Shown: positions 49,150 through 61,999, numbered from the stretch's first letter. The stretch: DNA of 64,000 nucleotides from Buxus sempervirens (GCA_947561395.2 OX387186.1:45775220-45839219), one strand, 5' to 3'. A program made the numbers and translations. Notes: generated from the letters alone by a model not told the origin.

Positions 49150-50321
49150 TTTTGGATTCTATCCTGATATATAATCTAATTCTAGAATCTAGAAGTGGTG
49201 TTTGGATCACATTATAGAGTTGGATATTTATAATATAATTTTGAAATCTGACCTAAAATAAGAATCTGTCTCTAAGAACATAATAGCATTATGCTGATAT
49301 CATTTTTTGTGTGTAATTATTAACATAAAAATTAAAAAGTTGGTCACGGTAATCAAGGTTAATCAAATGAGATTCTACACTCTAATGGCATAATTAAATT
49401 CTAGAACCCAATGTATTCATATGGAATTTTGAATTTTAGAAACCAGATTTTGAAAATCCAAGATGATAATTTGAATCCAAAATCTAGAATGCCTATTAAA
49501 CGCTCTATAAGGCATAGGGGGAGTAGTTACAAACTGGTTCTGTTTTGAACAAAAATGTTGAGTTTAGACGGGTATAGTCCTGTATTATTGAAACCCTAAA
49601 CTACGCAGGGAATGGGCATTTTAGGAAAGAAGTGAATTGTTTTAGGCATGCTTCCCAAGGGGCCTTCTCGCATTAAGTATGGTATAAACTTCTCCAATCG
49701 AGCCCAAGCTTAGTTTAAACAGGGTCAAGCTCGTTGGGCATAGTGGGCCGGGCCTATAACTGACACCCCTTGGGATTGTATCTTTACGAAGAGAAAAGGC
49801 CATAATCAATTTGGAGGCAAAGCCAAAAGATTAGTTTAAGAGGGGCAAACAATAAATTCAACCACATTAACATGAATAATTACTTTTAGAAAAAAGAAAT
49901 TGGGAATATTATAGAAAAGGTGACCACTTTTGGCTGGTACATATAAAAATAGTCCATAAAAAAATTTTTTTCCAAAAAGGGGTCCATGTTCAAGAAAAAG
50001 AAAAAATGAACTATAAGATAACTGTACTGTAGTTACATGGGACACAAGCACAGCCTACTTGGGACACGAGTGCATTATGTGAATGATTAACAAAACAATG
50101 AATTTCCTTGTTGGGTTAAAAACTGATGCAATGCTTCCAAGCACAAACAGAAGGCAGCTTTGTTTCTTGAAGTCGGAATATCTATAAACTCCTTATTAGT
50201 AGGATTTAAGAGCAAAAGACAATACTTAATAATATTTCTCAAAGCCAAACATTTGCTTGTAATCAACAATTTCTTTTACTCTGTCAACACCCAACAGCAT
50301 CGAAAATCAACTTCTGAGAAG

Positions 50322-53300
50322 TTACTGCTTTTTGTGCTGCAACTTGAGTTGCTTCATTCTTTCTTCTGTGGGCTTTAGTGCTTCTCCGAAGATCCTTAGC
50401 AACTGAAAAATCATGATTGTAACATTAGTTAACACCCAGTGTCAAAAGGTAGAGACAGCTTTGTCTGTCTCTCTTAAGGATCAGCTTATGACATTTTCCT
50501 CTTACCTCATCAATTTCTCCAGGAGTGATTATTACTGCAGGGCAAAGGATAATCATATGGCCAATAGTACGTGGAAACAATCCACGCTTCTTGCACTCCG
50601 CATCAAAAAAGTCGGCTACCCCTGTGGATCCATTGTTGAAAAATATTATAAGAAGAAACACTAGTAACATCAAATCAGATATACATTTCATGTCATTAAA
50701 CACATTGAAACTCCCTGCCACAAGTAGTGATCTTCTCTTTTGAGTAATAAAAAGCCAAATGAATACGAAACTTACCCCATTCAACAGGGAAAAGATCATT
50801 TGGTGACTTGTTATCCACGAATTCGATACAAGCAAATAGACCAATTCCCCTTATCTGAATAATAAAATGGGATTTGAAATTCAAAAGTTTGTTTTTTTTT
50901 TTTTGAATTTTTGAAATCATGTAACAACTTGAAAGATTAAGATTTGAAAGTACCTCGCCAATAATGGGGCTATCAAGGTATTTTCTTAGCCCATTTAAGA
51001 ACCTTGGGGATATTTTCTCGACTGCCTCACCAATATTTCTTTCCCTAGAAACCAGAAAAAGGGTTTTGTTTACCCACCAATTTTATATTAAATTCTCAAT
51101 GAAATATGCTAGAGAGTAGCGTACTTGTAAATTTTCACTGCTTCTAGGGCAACTGCACAGGATACTGGGTGTCCAGAATTAGTAAATCCATGACCAAATC
51201 CACCTAATTGTCACAAGGTTAGTATTACTCCAAGAAAAAACAATTGTAAATCATCTTACATTACTAATTCTGCAAGTATTTTAGATGTACCAAGTTTGTT
51301 GGCGTGAGACTCTATGACGTCAGTGATTTCGGGGCTTATAAGAACTGCTCCAATAGGCATGTATCCAGAAGAAAAACCCTGAAAATCCCAATTTGTAAAT
51401 ACAAACGTCAATCCACTTACCTTTTTTTTTTTTAAGGGTCCATACTTCAATGTTGTTAAGACTGTACCTTTGCCAAAGCAACCATGTCTGGTTTCATTTT
51501 CATTTTATCACAACCAAACATTGCTCCAATCCTTCCAAAGCCACAAACAACCTGAAACAAATAATTATGGGAAAAAACAGGGACATTAATCCTATGCTAA
51601 AGAAAAATGTTTGATCATGACTTTTGGATACATTGAAACAAATTATTATATATACACTGAAGTACCTCATCCACAATCAATAGAATGTCGTATTTTTTCA
51701 ACACAGCTTGAATCTGAAAATATGCACAAATATATTAAGAATTCATAATTCATGTCCTTCTAATATGAACTGATGCATGTGGGCATGCAACTAAGCTTAA
51801 ATTTTTTACGGGAAGGTATAGAACAAATTGTATGATATTGAATTCTAACCTTTTCATAATATGTATTGGGAGGAATAATCACTCCTCCAGCAGCATGGAC
51901 AGGCTCACAGATAAATGCAGAAATCTAACAGAAATACCCATATCAGATCAATGATAAAAGTACCCTTTTATTTGTAAAGCAATCTTGGATGGAAGCTAGT
52001 GTTTAATTATTAACATAAGGAACTACCGTGTCTGGTCCCTCTCTAAGAATAAGATCCTCCAATTCCTTGGCTAATCTAGTTGCAAATTGCTCCTCTGTCT
52101 CACCTGTCACAGATATGCACATATGGATGAATCTTTTGTCAAGAAAATCATTGAACAAAACGATAAACATCAAACAATGGCTAATATAGAAACCTGGTAG
52201 ATGGTTGCGCCAATAATGAGGACATTCGGTCTCTAATACAAATGGTCCTGGTAGATCAAAGCCTTCATGTAGTGGATAAAGGCTAGAAAAAAATTACAAT
52301 GTTAATAAATGAATAAAATTCATGAACAATTCTATCAAGTATGGTAGAGCATGAAGATTACTAGCAAAGGATACTCCCGATGATTATAATTTAGACTCAT
52401 AGGCCAATTACATGTCATTCCACAACTTATGATAATAAGAAGTATTAAAATAACTTATATTTTTCTTGCTGCCTCCTTTATGGCATACCGTGTAAGACTC
52501 GCTGCTGCTATAGTTGATCCATGGTACCTGTCAGAAGGCAAAATTAAATAAAAGTTTAATTAGATAAACATTGTTCATCTAGAGAAGATGTAGAAAAAAA
52601 AATTTGTAGTGTTTGCTTGAAAACATACGAGTATTTCCGAGATATAATTCTCTTCTTATTTGGCCTTCCAAGTGCATTATTATAATACCAGGCTATCTTC
52701 ACCTGCCAATAAATAAATATAAACCCACAAAAACTGAAGACGTTAATTAATTATTGAAGGTAATTTTCCTTTAGTACTGATTTTCATAAGCATGTTTTCT
52801 TTAACATAAATAAGGTCTTTCTATTTTACTTATTTCTACCTATCTTATCTATGCTGATGTCAAGGTCTACTCAATTGTAACCTTGAATTTACAATGCAAT
52901 GTACTTCTTGGACAAGCTTAACTACATATTAAATATCACAAGATTCTTCATTTCACTTTTCACATGTTTGTTGATCTTTCTAGTCATCCTTTCTCAAACA
53001 CTTTCTTGAACTCCTCTTTATCAAAATCAAAATTTTCAACATGATTGTCATCTCACTTAGATATCCAACTGACCATTGAAATATTTAACTGAGAAACGAG
53101 GTCTATTATTTCTTGAAAAACAGAGCTTGAAGTCTTATAAACCCCATGCTTCATTGTGTTCTTATTAATTCTCCCTCCATTAGCTTTCTAACCTTTGAAC
53201 TCAATCTTGTGGCTATCATGAGTTATGATGTTATGTGCATCAATTATGCTCCTAAAAATGCTACTCTTTATAAAATTCTAAGGCATGATGAACAAACCAT

Positions 53301-56300
53301 GCTTTCATTTGACTCTGAGCCACCATTTGTAAAGAAGACTTTTTTCATTTTCGTTGCTGTAAATGTTTCCAGAAGCTCCTTTGCAAGATCCTGCAAGGAC
53401 AAAATGATCACTCACTCATGAATGTTAAAAAAAAAACCTTCTTACAAGTTTGTAATTAACCACATGCAGAAGCAATCAGCAAAAGATTGCTTAAACTAGT
53501 GCTCACTTCAAAGATGATGCTCAAAATGTAAATTTGTGCAACTAAAAGTGTCAAACGTTCAATTCAATGAGAGTTGTATATAAATTGCAAAATAATCTTG
53601 CATGATATTAGTAGAATATTGTTGAAAATGCTAACATAATTCGATCATATAATTTAATATGAACGTATTGGAAGTAACAGAGTCACAAGTAATGAATACC
53701 ACGGGAGGTGGACTAATGCAATTCCAGAAAGCATGGTAAAATGGCAGGGTTTTTAATTGGTTGACTGCAGCTGCAACAAGGCGAGGTTCACTTCCACCTG
53801 CAAAATTCAAAAGCTACATCAATGACTTAAATTAAAAATATCTATGGCATAACTCACGTATTATATGTAACTTGACTAATAACAGGGATATTTTGATGTT
53901 ATTTGCTTAAGAATAATATCCAATTTCTTAGCTCTCCTTCATCCATTATGAGAGTTTATAGGCTTAGAAATTTTCAAGAGAAAAACCTACATCTTTTCAG
54001 TTATACAAATTTTTGTTGATGCTATTTTAGGATACTTTGAAAAGTATGATATGATTAGTCAAGTTTTATCTCCCAAAATATTGGAAAAAAGTATCGGCAC
54101 CAACGAAATGTGACTACTACTTTAGAATCAATCTGCTACATATGTTTGGAATGATTCTTGTGACACAAAAAAGAAAAAAGGTAATAAAGATATCAGCAAA
54201 GCATCTCTCTAAAGATGTGGAAACTGATTTCTCACTTTTTTAGACAAAAATTTGCTTGCAAGAATCTCATCCTTTAGTTTCTTCCTTCTATAGATAAGCA
54301 GGTCGATTGGACACAAATATCTATCCTTCCATGACAAGCTCAATCTTTCACAGTTATAAATTTTTCTTGAGAGGCTACATTAGGGAATGAGTCTTTAGCC
54401 TTACAGGATTCTGTCCTTTTTCTCTTCTCTCCCAACTTCTTTCTTGTAGCTCTCTTTCTCTTTCTTTATATATATTGTAGAATAGAATATATGGATGAGT
54501 CAAAGATCCTTACAAAATATTGTAGAAACAAAAACTCATGAAATGTAAGTGTGTTCTCATAAATATTTGCTCAATTTTATACACAAATTAACTAGATGAT
54601 CACTTGTTCTGTTCTTAGATATCTTTGGTATTAGTTTCATTACTAAAAAAATAAATGATTTATTTCAAAATTATTTTCAAGCCTCTTTCATCATATAAAA
54701 GCTGATATGAAGTTTGGAAATTTTATGGTGACCTTAAAGCAACAGCACCAAACAAAGACATGGCTTGAGATAGTGGTAAATATTGCTGACCTAAGCTTGT
54801 GCAGAATACACTAGAAACACCATCAAGATACTTATTGCCGTCTCCATCAAAGACATAACAACCCTACAATTTGTGTATCAAGAAATTTTCAAGATAGGAT
54901 TAGTTTCCCAAAAAAATAGAAAGAAATGAAATTAATTCAAAAAAGCATTAAAAATGTAAGTTCACGGTGGCCTAGAATTTCTTTCCTTCATGATATGGTT
55001 ATGTCAATTTAAATGTCAAAAAGGTTATACCTCAGTCCTGTCAATGAGAAGTGGCTCCTGTTCAGCAGTTTCTTTTGGATCTGTGAATGGCGCCAACAGC
55101 CCATGCCCCTTCAACCTAAGGAGAGCAAGCATCTCATTTCATGAGGAACATACTAAATTGAAGTGTTGTTTTTATTTATCATAGTTGTTGAACTTAAAAG
55201 CTACAATATTCAGCAGTAAAGATCAATGGTATCATAGATTTAATGAAGAGCTGTTAAGCTAGAATTTTTGTTCTAGTGTTCTCAAAAGAATTCAGTTTTG
55301 ATATCCAGGATAATTTCCATTATTTTTTATACTTTTCTTGCTTATAGAAAATATATTTGTATTTTTGTTGTAAACTTGAAATACCTGGACCAAAGTGAAA
55401 CTGAAATTCGCGCATCATTCTCTCTTTACTCTTTAAGCTGATATGGATCTCTTCCACATGACTTGGTGATAGCCTTTTTATGGTTTAAATTACTCCTAGA
55501 TGTTCAAAAAGAAAATCAGCTTTTCATTTGTCGACATTCAGCTAATTAATTTTTTTCTGGGAGGGTTTTCACTAAACTTTTTTCTTATGGTACTTTAAAC
55601 TTACATCTCTGAGCGCTCATTTTCTTAAGAGTTATGATATATTTCATATTGAACACTTTCATCCATTTTTGTGTTCCTAGTGTAGAATCTGAGTTTTCTA
55701 TGCTCTGTCTTCTAGAAATTTCTTTATGTTTTCTTAGTTCCAACATTTTAATATCAATTATAATGACTGAATCTTTTTTTTGGTATAATCATTGAATTAT
55801 CATTTTTAATTAGATTGCCAACTCTCTTAAACTTAATGATTCAATTTGAACTGAATTGATTCATGATTTTTTGTGGGATTCAATTTTCAAACTAAAGCAA
55901 AAGAGACTTAAGTACTAGTGAAAAGTGATGACAAAAAAATGGAGACTAGAATTTCATCTACACAAATGCAACACAATAATTGGGAAGAGATGAAATACTG
56001 CATCATAAATAAGTAGAAGACATGTATTACTAAGAGAATGTCTGTACCCTTTTCTAATCCTGGGGGTTGTATCTTTCTGTTGTACTGTTGCTGTGGACAT
56101 GCCCTGTGCAAGCATGGGAGCGCAAAGCAACTCCTCCTTGCAACTTCCATTTTTTGCAACTTGTTTCAAGTATGAACATGCCTGGAAAAGAACTAAACAA
56201 GTAAATATATGTGCACTAATCAAAATGTCAAGCCAAGTATGAACAACCCCATGGAAACCAATAAATGGTTACTAAGAAAAACAATGCAATGGGTAACGTG

Positions 56301-57620
56301 GTAGCTGTGTTATTATATTATCAAATTCAAAGGCAACTTCTTGGAAAAATTTCACATTGGAATTCTGAAAATCATTTTTTCTAATAAAGAACTAAAAAAC
56401 AAATTAATTTGTGCAAGATTTGGCATTCATTCATTAATGAGAATCAAGGACAAGAGAAAGTTAATGGACCTTGAAACTTATTCTTAATTGAGAAGGGGAG
56501 GAATCAGATTCTGGGAATTGATGTGAGAAAATCTCTCTTTCAAAAATCAAGCTAGGTGGTTTTCCTATATTTTTGAGAACTCATTCATCAACAAGTACGA
56601 TTTTAAACTAGTGATATTAGGAATCTTTAAACTGCATCCTTGTTACTAGTATTGACAAATAGAGATGTCAATTTTCCAGGTATGCTAAAACCTGCTCGGC
56701 CCAGCCCAAATAGAAGCCTGAACTTTGGAGCCCATTAGGTTCAGGCTAGGTTGAAGAGAATTTTAAAGTAGAAACTGCCAACAACTTGATACAATTATAG
56801 TAACAGAAACAAGAAACATTTGGAAGAACCTCAATTATGAGAGAGAATCTGAAAATAGATATAGAAGTGGTTAGTAGAGAAACTTCTCATTTTTAAGAAC
56901 TTAAGTAAATTAAATTCCTATTGAAAGACTTCACTATTAGGAGCTAATAGAACAATACTTACAAAGTAAGTGTTAAAAAAATATAGGTTCTACAAGGGTT
57001 ATCAATACTGTAATAGAATGATATATTTGGGATTATTAAATGGTTTTTAATAGAGCGGGATTGAGAGAAAAGATTCGAGTCACTGATCACACTTTGGTGG
57101 GAATTGGCTTATGATGATGATGAAATGATCTCTCAGTCCTCCCACACCCCTCTCTCTCTCTCTCTCACACACACACACGCATCCCGGAGCCTGGAGCTAA
57201 AGAAAACTTGCTAGTGGGGTTTTCCATCCAAACCTTGGTTGCCCAAGGGTTCTTGATCTAAGCCTGTCAAAAGGTTCCCTATCAGGTGGATGATCTACTA
57301 AGACAAACATCACCTGGGTCTTTTCTGTTTTTTTTTTCTCTCTTTAAAATACCTGCTTCAACCTCATGAGATTGCTTACTGTTACATTGACAATGCATGA
57401 GAAATCCCAAACACCCCACTAAAAAGAGTAGGAACTAATGAAGGCAACAAGATTCACATAAAGCAATCAACAAAAACAGTATAAGTAAAAGAGATAAAAC
57501 CGAGAAAATCAAACAAAAGGATTGCAGAGAAATGCAACAAAATGAGATGAGAAAAGCCTGGGCCATAGAGCTTGAAACCTGATTTTTGAGACTGGAACGT
57601 GAAAAAAGCTTCCCCAACAT
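50322..57620 (-). CDS. GABA-T: GABA-transaminase-like aminotransferase with presequence (gene 3, copy B)
   Basis: Nineteen exons in transcript order: 57620-57579, 56181-56048, 55115-55031, 54863-54791, 53797-53700, 53390-53298, 52702-52629, 52527-52489, 52282-52194, 52103-52027, 51924-51850, 51713-51666, 51551-51468, 51378-51291, 51203-51125, 51044-50954, 50854-50776, 50621-50506, 50402-50322. This gives 1,545 nt, 514 aa, no internal stop. Exon 2 is 6 nt shorter than in gene 2 (in frame). Catalytic Lys337, Asp308 and Glu275 are kept, and all splice sites are intact. Differences from gene 2 include [10 protein letters not shown] for [22 protein letters not shown] for [18 protein letters not shown] for FAAVEF, SESNESM for SESNETM and GVSSVF for GVSGVF. 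At the first two of these gene 3 is nearer the family consensus. Like gene 2 it has the [14 protein letters not shown] presequence and the CPAV C-terminal variant. Confidence 0.92.
54250..54362. other. Insertion/deletion difference between copies, in intron 4 of gene 3
   Basis: About 110 bases starting near TTTGCTTGCAAGAATCTC are present in copy B and absent at the matching place near 44,738 in copy A, where ACAAAAAC runs straight into TTTTCTTGAG. Short AAA/TTT homology at the edges fits a deletion in A, but direction is not certain. Confidence 0.75.
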
Positions 57621-57703
57621 CTTGTTTTGTGCTCTAAGCTGTTTTTAGAGTTCTGGCAGTTGCACTAGTCTTGCAGTACTGAGTGCTATTATTTCTGTCT
57701 ATG

Positions 57704-57711
57704 CTTTTATA
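57704..57711 (-). promoter_or_regulatory. TATA box of GABA-T gene 3
   Basis: TATAAAAG on the minus strand, 84 bases upstream of the ATG, is conserved with gene 2. The surrounding promoter is nearly identical in the two copies. Confidence 0.6.
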
Positions 57712-59144
57712 GAAGTTCATAGCAAATTATTAATACAGAGAAGTTCATTTTTTCTCATCTCCCACTGTACTTATACATTTTCAGATTAGCCTCTGTACTT
57801 AAAGGGCTTTTCAGTTGGAAGTGATATATATAGTTTCTTTTCAAATATCTCCCTTAATTTTTGAAATATTTAGGGTGAATCTGAAATGGAAAATATTTGT
57901 ATTGATAAACAGTTAAAAATTTTGGGTGTAAGTTATAGGTGCCTTTTTGGAATTTTATGTTTATTGTGGGAGTTCAGTGAAAAGTTGGAGACCACGAGAC
58001 CTCCGTGGGCCGAGCGAGTCAATCCAACGTGCTTGCTGTCCATTCGATTAATATAAACAAACATAAAAGAGACAAAGAGAAGGATGCGAAGTGATTACGT
58101 AAGCTGGAGGCATAGGAAGAGCATTACCTGGTCAGTCAAAATCTTCTCTGGCAGAATGTAATTGGTCCAAATGGACAGGAACTTTGAATTCTTGCGCGCA
58201 CACAGTCCACGATTTCGTATTAGGCGGGCGTACGTCACTATCACACTGCCTTGAATGAGATTTTTAAAAGGCACTTGTTTGACAGATTTTGGATTCTATC
58301 CTGATATATAATCTAATTCTAGAATCTAGAAGTGGTGTTTGGATCACATTATAGAGTTGGATATTTATAATATAATTTTGAAATCTGACCTAAAATAAGA
58401 ATCCGTCTCTAAGAACATAATAGCATTAACATAAAAATTACAAAGCTGGTCACGGTAATCAAGGTCAATCAAATGAGATTCTAGACTCTAATGGCATAAT
58501 TAAATTCTAGAACCCAATGTATTCATATGGAATTTTGAATTTTAGAAACCAGATTTAGAAAATCCAAGACGATAATTTGAATCCAAAATCTAAAATGCCC
58601 ATTAAACGCTCTATAAGGTATTGGGGGAGCAGTTACAAACTGGTTCTATTTTGAACGAAAATGTTGAGTTTAGACGGGTATAACCCTATATTATTGAAAC
58701 CCTAAACTACGCAAGGAATGGGCATTTTAGGAAAGAAGTGAATTGTTTTAGGCATGCTTCCCAAGGGGCCTTCTCGGGTTAAGTATGGTATAAACTTCTC
58801 TAATTGAGCCCAAGCTTAGTTTAATGAGGGCCAAGCTCGTTGGGCATAGTGGGCTGGGCCTATAATTGACACCCCTAGGGACTGGATCTTTATGAAGAGA
58901 AAAGGCCATGATCAATTTGGGGGCAAAGCCAAAAATTAGTTTAGGACGGGCAAACAATAAATTAGAATAAATTCAACCACATTAACATGAATAATTACTT
59001 TTAGAAAAAAGAAATTGGGAATATTATAGAAAAGGTGACCAATTTTGGCTGGTACATATAAAAATAGTCCATAAAAAAAACTTCTTTCCAAAAAGGGGTC
59101 CATGCTCAAGAAAAAGGAAAAATGAACTATAAGATAATTGTACT

Positions 59145-59335
59145 GTAGTTACATGGGACACAAGCATAGCCTACTTGAGACACGAGCGTATTATACATGA
59201 GAAAAAAAAGGTATGATGCACTTGTATCCCATGTAGGAGGCACTAATATTCCATGTAGGATGCACTTATATCTCACGTGGGGAAGCTTGTATCCCATGTA
59301 CAATGTGTTCATGTCCCAAGTAGGCTATGCTCATA
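59145..59335. repeat. Inverted repeat spanning the right edge of copy B
   Basis: ACACAAGCATAGCCTACTTG (59,158 on) is inverted as CAAGTAGGCTATGCTCAT near 59,315-59,332. Between them, several TATCCCATGTAGGA/TATCTCACGTGG words repeat. The homology between copies A and B ends inside the left arm, so the duplication may have started in this foldback. Confidence 0.65.
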
Positions 59336-59749
59336 CCCACTAAAGTGATATTACTTTTAATTTTTTTTTTTCAAAAATGGCCTTGCAAATCAATTATTTT
59401 TTTAAAAAGTGACTTTTTTCATAACTTGGAGGGGGGATAATTTCTTTAAGTTTTGGGTAGTTTAATTAATATCTAAAAGGTAATAATAAAATTCATTCTA
59501 GAGAAACAAAATTTGAGTGGGGGCAATTGCCCCCTATGCCCCCTTGATCCGCCCATGATCAATCTCTCAATGGCAAGATCTTCACGAGGGCCAGTGATAC
59601 TTTTATACGCTATTGCGACAAGGAATAACGCCGAGAAGGATAATCTCACTTCTGTTAATGCATGAAAGATGAGTTTGATCAAGTGATGATTAGTTAGATC
59701 CAAAATCCCCCATCCCAAAAGCTCAGCATACAAAACTGGGAACCGCATG
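59195..59749. other. Single-copy flank between the duplication and LTR4
   Basis: It holds the right arm of the foldback and a GGGGGCAATTGCCCCC palindrome near 59,519-59,534, followed by CCCCTTGATCCGCCCATGATC, a phrase often seen at plant transposon edges. No gene is supported. Confidence 0.45.
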
Positions 59750-61559
59750 TGTGAGACATGGAAAATCAATTTAATGACTTCCTAAATCATTACACGGGAT
59801 TGGTAAAAACAAAGAGTCGCCACCATTCTGTTTAGATGTGAATGGACACCAAAATTTCAAATAAGCACAAAAGGCAAATTTAAGGTAAAAATAACCCTAT
59901 TAAAAAAACAAAACAAAAACAACCAGAGATGGGTAAGGGGATTAGGTTATGAATAGGGGAAGGTGTTAGGCACCCCTATTCATCCACACAAGATAGTTGC
60001 CAGGTATTGTTCATGTTTTTCAAAGGAAAAAAGCTTGCTAATCAAAACAAAATTAAAAGAATATATGGTTTTTTCCCATGTGAATGATCCAATTAATTTT
60101 GGATCCTTCTTATGAAACAAGAGCCATTTATTTGGGCTTCATGATTGACTGAAATCAAGATAAAGAAAACAAATCTAAAGTGAAAACTTAAAAAATCTGG
60201 CTTCAAGTTAAATTCTGGAAATCTAGAAAAAAATATTATTTTTATAAAATATTGCAGAATTGAACTTGAACAGTCCAGGACATAGATATAGCCCATAGTT
60301 CACATTAGATTAAGAGATTAAAACCAAAAATACCCACGTTGATGAAGAACATCAAAATGGGAGAACTTAGACCGTAGGGTCTTCTTTTAAAAATGAAAAA
60401 GGACTCAAAAACCACTTCATGAAACCCTAGAAATTACTTTCAGGCTTCTGAATCCAAATCTATCATATAGATCATGATAGATCCAGGATCTTAGCCTAAT
60501 ATCACAAAAAATCAAGAAAACAGTGCTGTAGGTGCAAAGATGCGAAAATTCCAAATTTTAGAAAAAAGTGGGGATCTCATGCTATAAACATCATGAACTC
60601 ATAGGATTAATCCAGATTCAAAATAAAACCATTAAAACATTCACATGATAGTAAAAGCAACCACATCTCACAGATTAGAGCACATGGGGTCTACCTTACG
60701 GATCCACCTGTTCTCTTTTCCCCTAGCTCTCTCTTCACGTTTTACGGCTAAAGAGGATTCTTGAGGTACTTAGAGACAAGTTTGGAGATACAGACACCAA
60801 AAGAGGCCTTATTCTACAGAAAATAAGAACAACAGATTATGGGGTACTATTCTAGGGATCCACCTGTTCCCCTTTCCCCTAGCTCTCTCTTCACCTTTTA
60901 CGGCTAAAGAGTATTCTTAAGGTACTTGGAGGCAAGTTTGGGAATACAATTATAAGCTAGGCCTTATTCTACAGCAATGGAGAAGATCAGATTATTTCTA
61001 GAATTGAAGACAGAAAATAAAAGGGAAGAAGGACTTACCTAGATTGAGCAAGCAGAGCAGCAGGGATTCCCTTTTTCACTTGGAGCACTTCAGACTTCAA
61101 ATTAATAGCCACTTGCTTGAGGAAAGGCCCTCTATTTATAGGCAAACCCAGGGGCATGGTTGGTCCAAAGGGATATACCAAGATCTTCCAGATTAAATTG
61201 AAAACAGGAATAATGCCAATCCATTGCCAACTAGGATAAATAAGATAATTCGAATAGGTAAATAAGAGAACTCGCATATCCCAGAGAGATATTTGGATGC
61301 AGATAAGGCTCAGAAATCGAGCAAAGATAAAATTTGCACAAAACCCCCGTGCCCGTATATACATTGCGGGCGCGTGATGCCCGTAGAGTTAATAATGGCA
61401 TCGCATGCTCGTAAATGTATTGCGGGCGCGACCAGCCCATAGAGTTAATACGGGCATTACATGTTTGATTAAATTTTATACTTTTTTGACTTGTTTCAAA
61501 TCCCAATTACATATTTTCCATTATTTTCTCATTTTGTAGTGCAATTTGGGGTGTCTACA
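59750..61559 (-). mobile_element. Solo LTR 4, 1,810 bp
   Basis: A perfect GCATG duplication flanks it (59,745-59,749 and 61,560-61,564). On the minus strand it starts TGTAGACACCCC and ends CCATGTCTCACA. Its last part carries GGGTGCCTAACACCTTCCC and GGTGGCGACTCT, phrases common in plant Ty3-type LTRs. CCTATAAATAGAGG near 61,137 (minus) is a plausible TATA box. An 80-base block with CTGTTC(T/C)CTTTTCCCCTAG is duplicated at about 60,700-60,780 and 60,855-60,935, and GCCCGTA/GCGGGCGCG words repeat at 61,345-61,460. There is no internal coding region. Confidence 0.8.
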
Positions 61560-61564
61560 GCATG

Positions 61565-61999
61565 TGGTCTAGGAGCAAGAGCGTGAGGCGTCTAGGGGTG
61601 AGAGCTTGTGGCGGTGGAGTGGTGTGTCTCCTTGGTTGATTCGCGCAGCATGTCAGAGTGATTGGTTGGGGTCCGTATCTCTCTTCCTTCTTTTCTCATT
61701 TCTAAGGTGTCTCAGGTAAGGGTTGCGACCTTAGCTCAGTGTGCTGGTGTTTGGGCTCTATGTGCCCTCTCTCTCTTAGAATCGGCCACTATCTTCCTTT
61801 GGTTTTGATCTTCTGCTCTTCCCCCTTTGCCCTTAGTCCTCACCTTCTTCGTCCATTCTTCGAGCATGGGATAGTTTTACCTGGATTTTCCAAGTTCGGA
61901 TTCATGGTGGATATAGTTGTTTGAGTTCCTTTTGAGAATATGAACTAAAAATTTCTATTCCTTGAGCTATATTATTTGGGGTTTTCATCGGTTCTAGCA
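61565..61999 (+). other. Probable leader of the LINE remnant
   Basis: Moderately GC-rich sequence with no convincing frame precedes the LINE ORF1-like region in the same orientation. It may be the LINE 5' UTR, interrupted on its left by LTR4. Confidence 0.35.

Larger units (their letters stand above)
40588..50079. repeat. Tandem segmental duplication, copy A (about 9.49 kb)
   Basis: The sequence runs parallel to copy B from TGTAAACGATTGACAAAAC on the left to CGAGTGCATTATG on the right, through exons, introns and promoter. It carries GABA-T gene 2. The only large extra block is the Mutator-type MITE at 48,722-49,149. Copy B lacks this insert and shows the empty site. Confidence 0.95.
50080..59194. 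repeat. Tandem segmental duplication, copy B (about 9.12 kb)
   Basis: Direct copy of 40,588-50,079, joined without spacer at about 50,079-50,080. It carries GABA-T gene 3. Relative to copy A it lacks the 428-bp MITE and has about 110 extra bases at 54,250-54,362. Confidence 0.95.
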
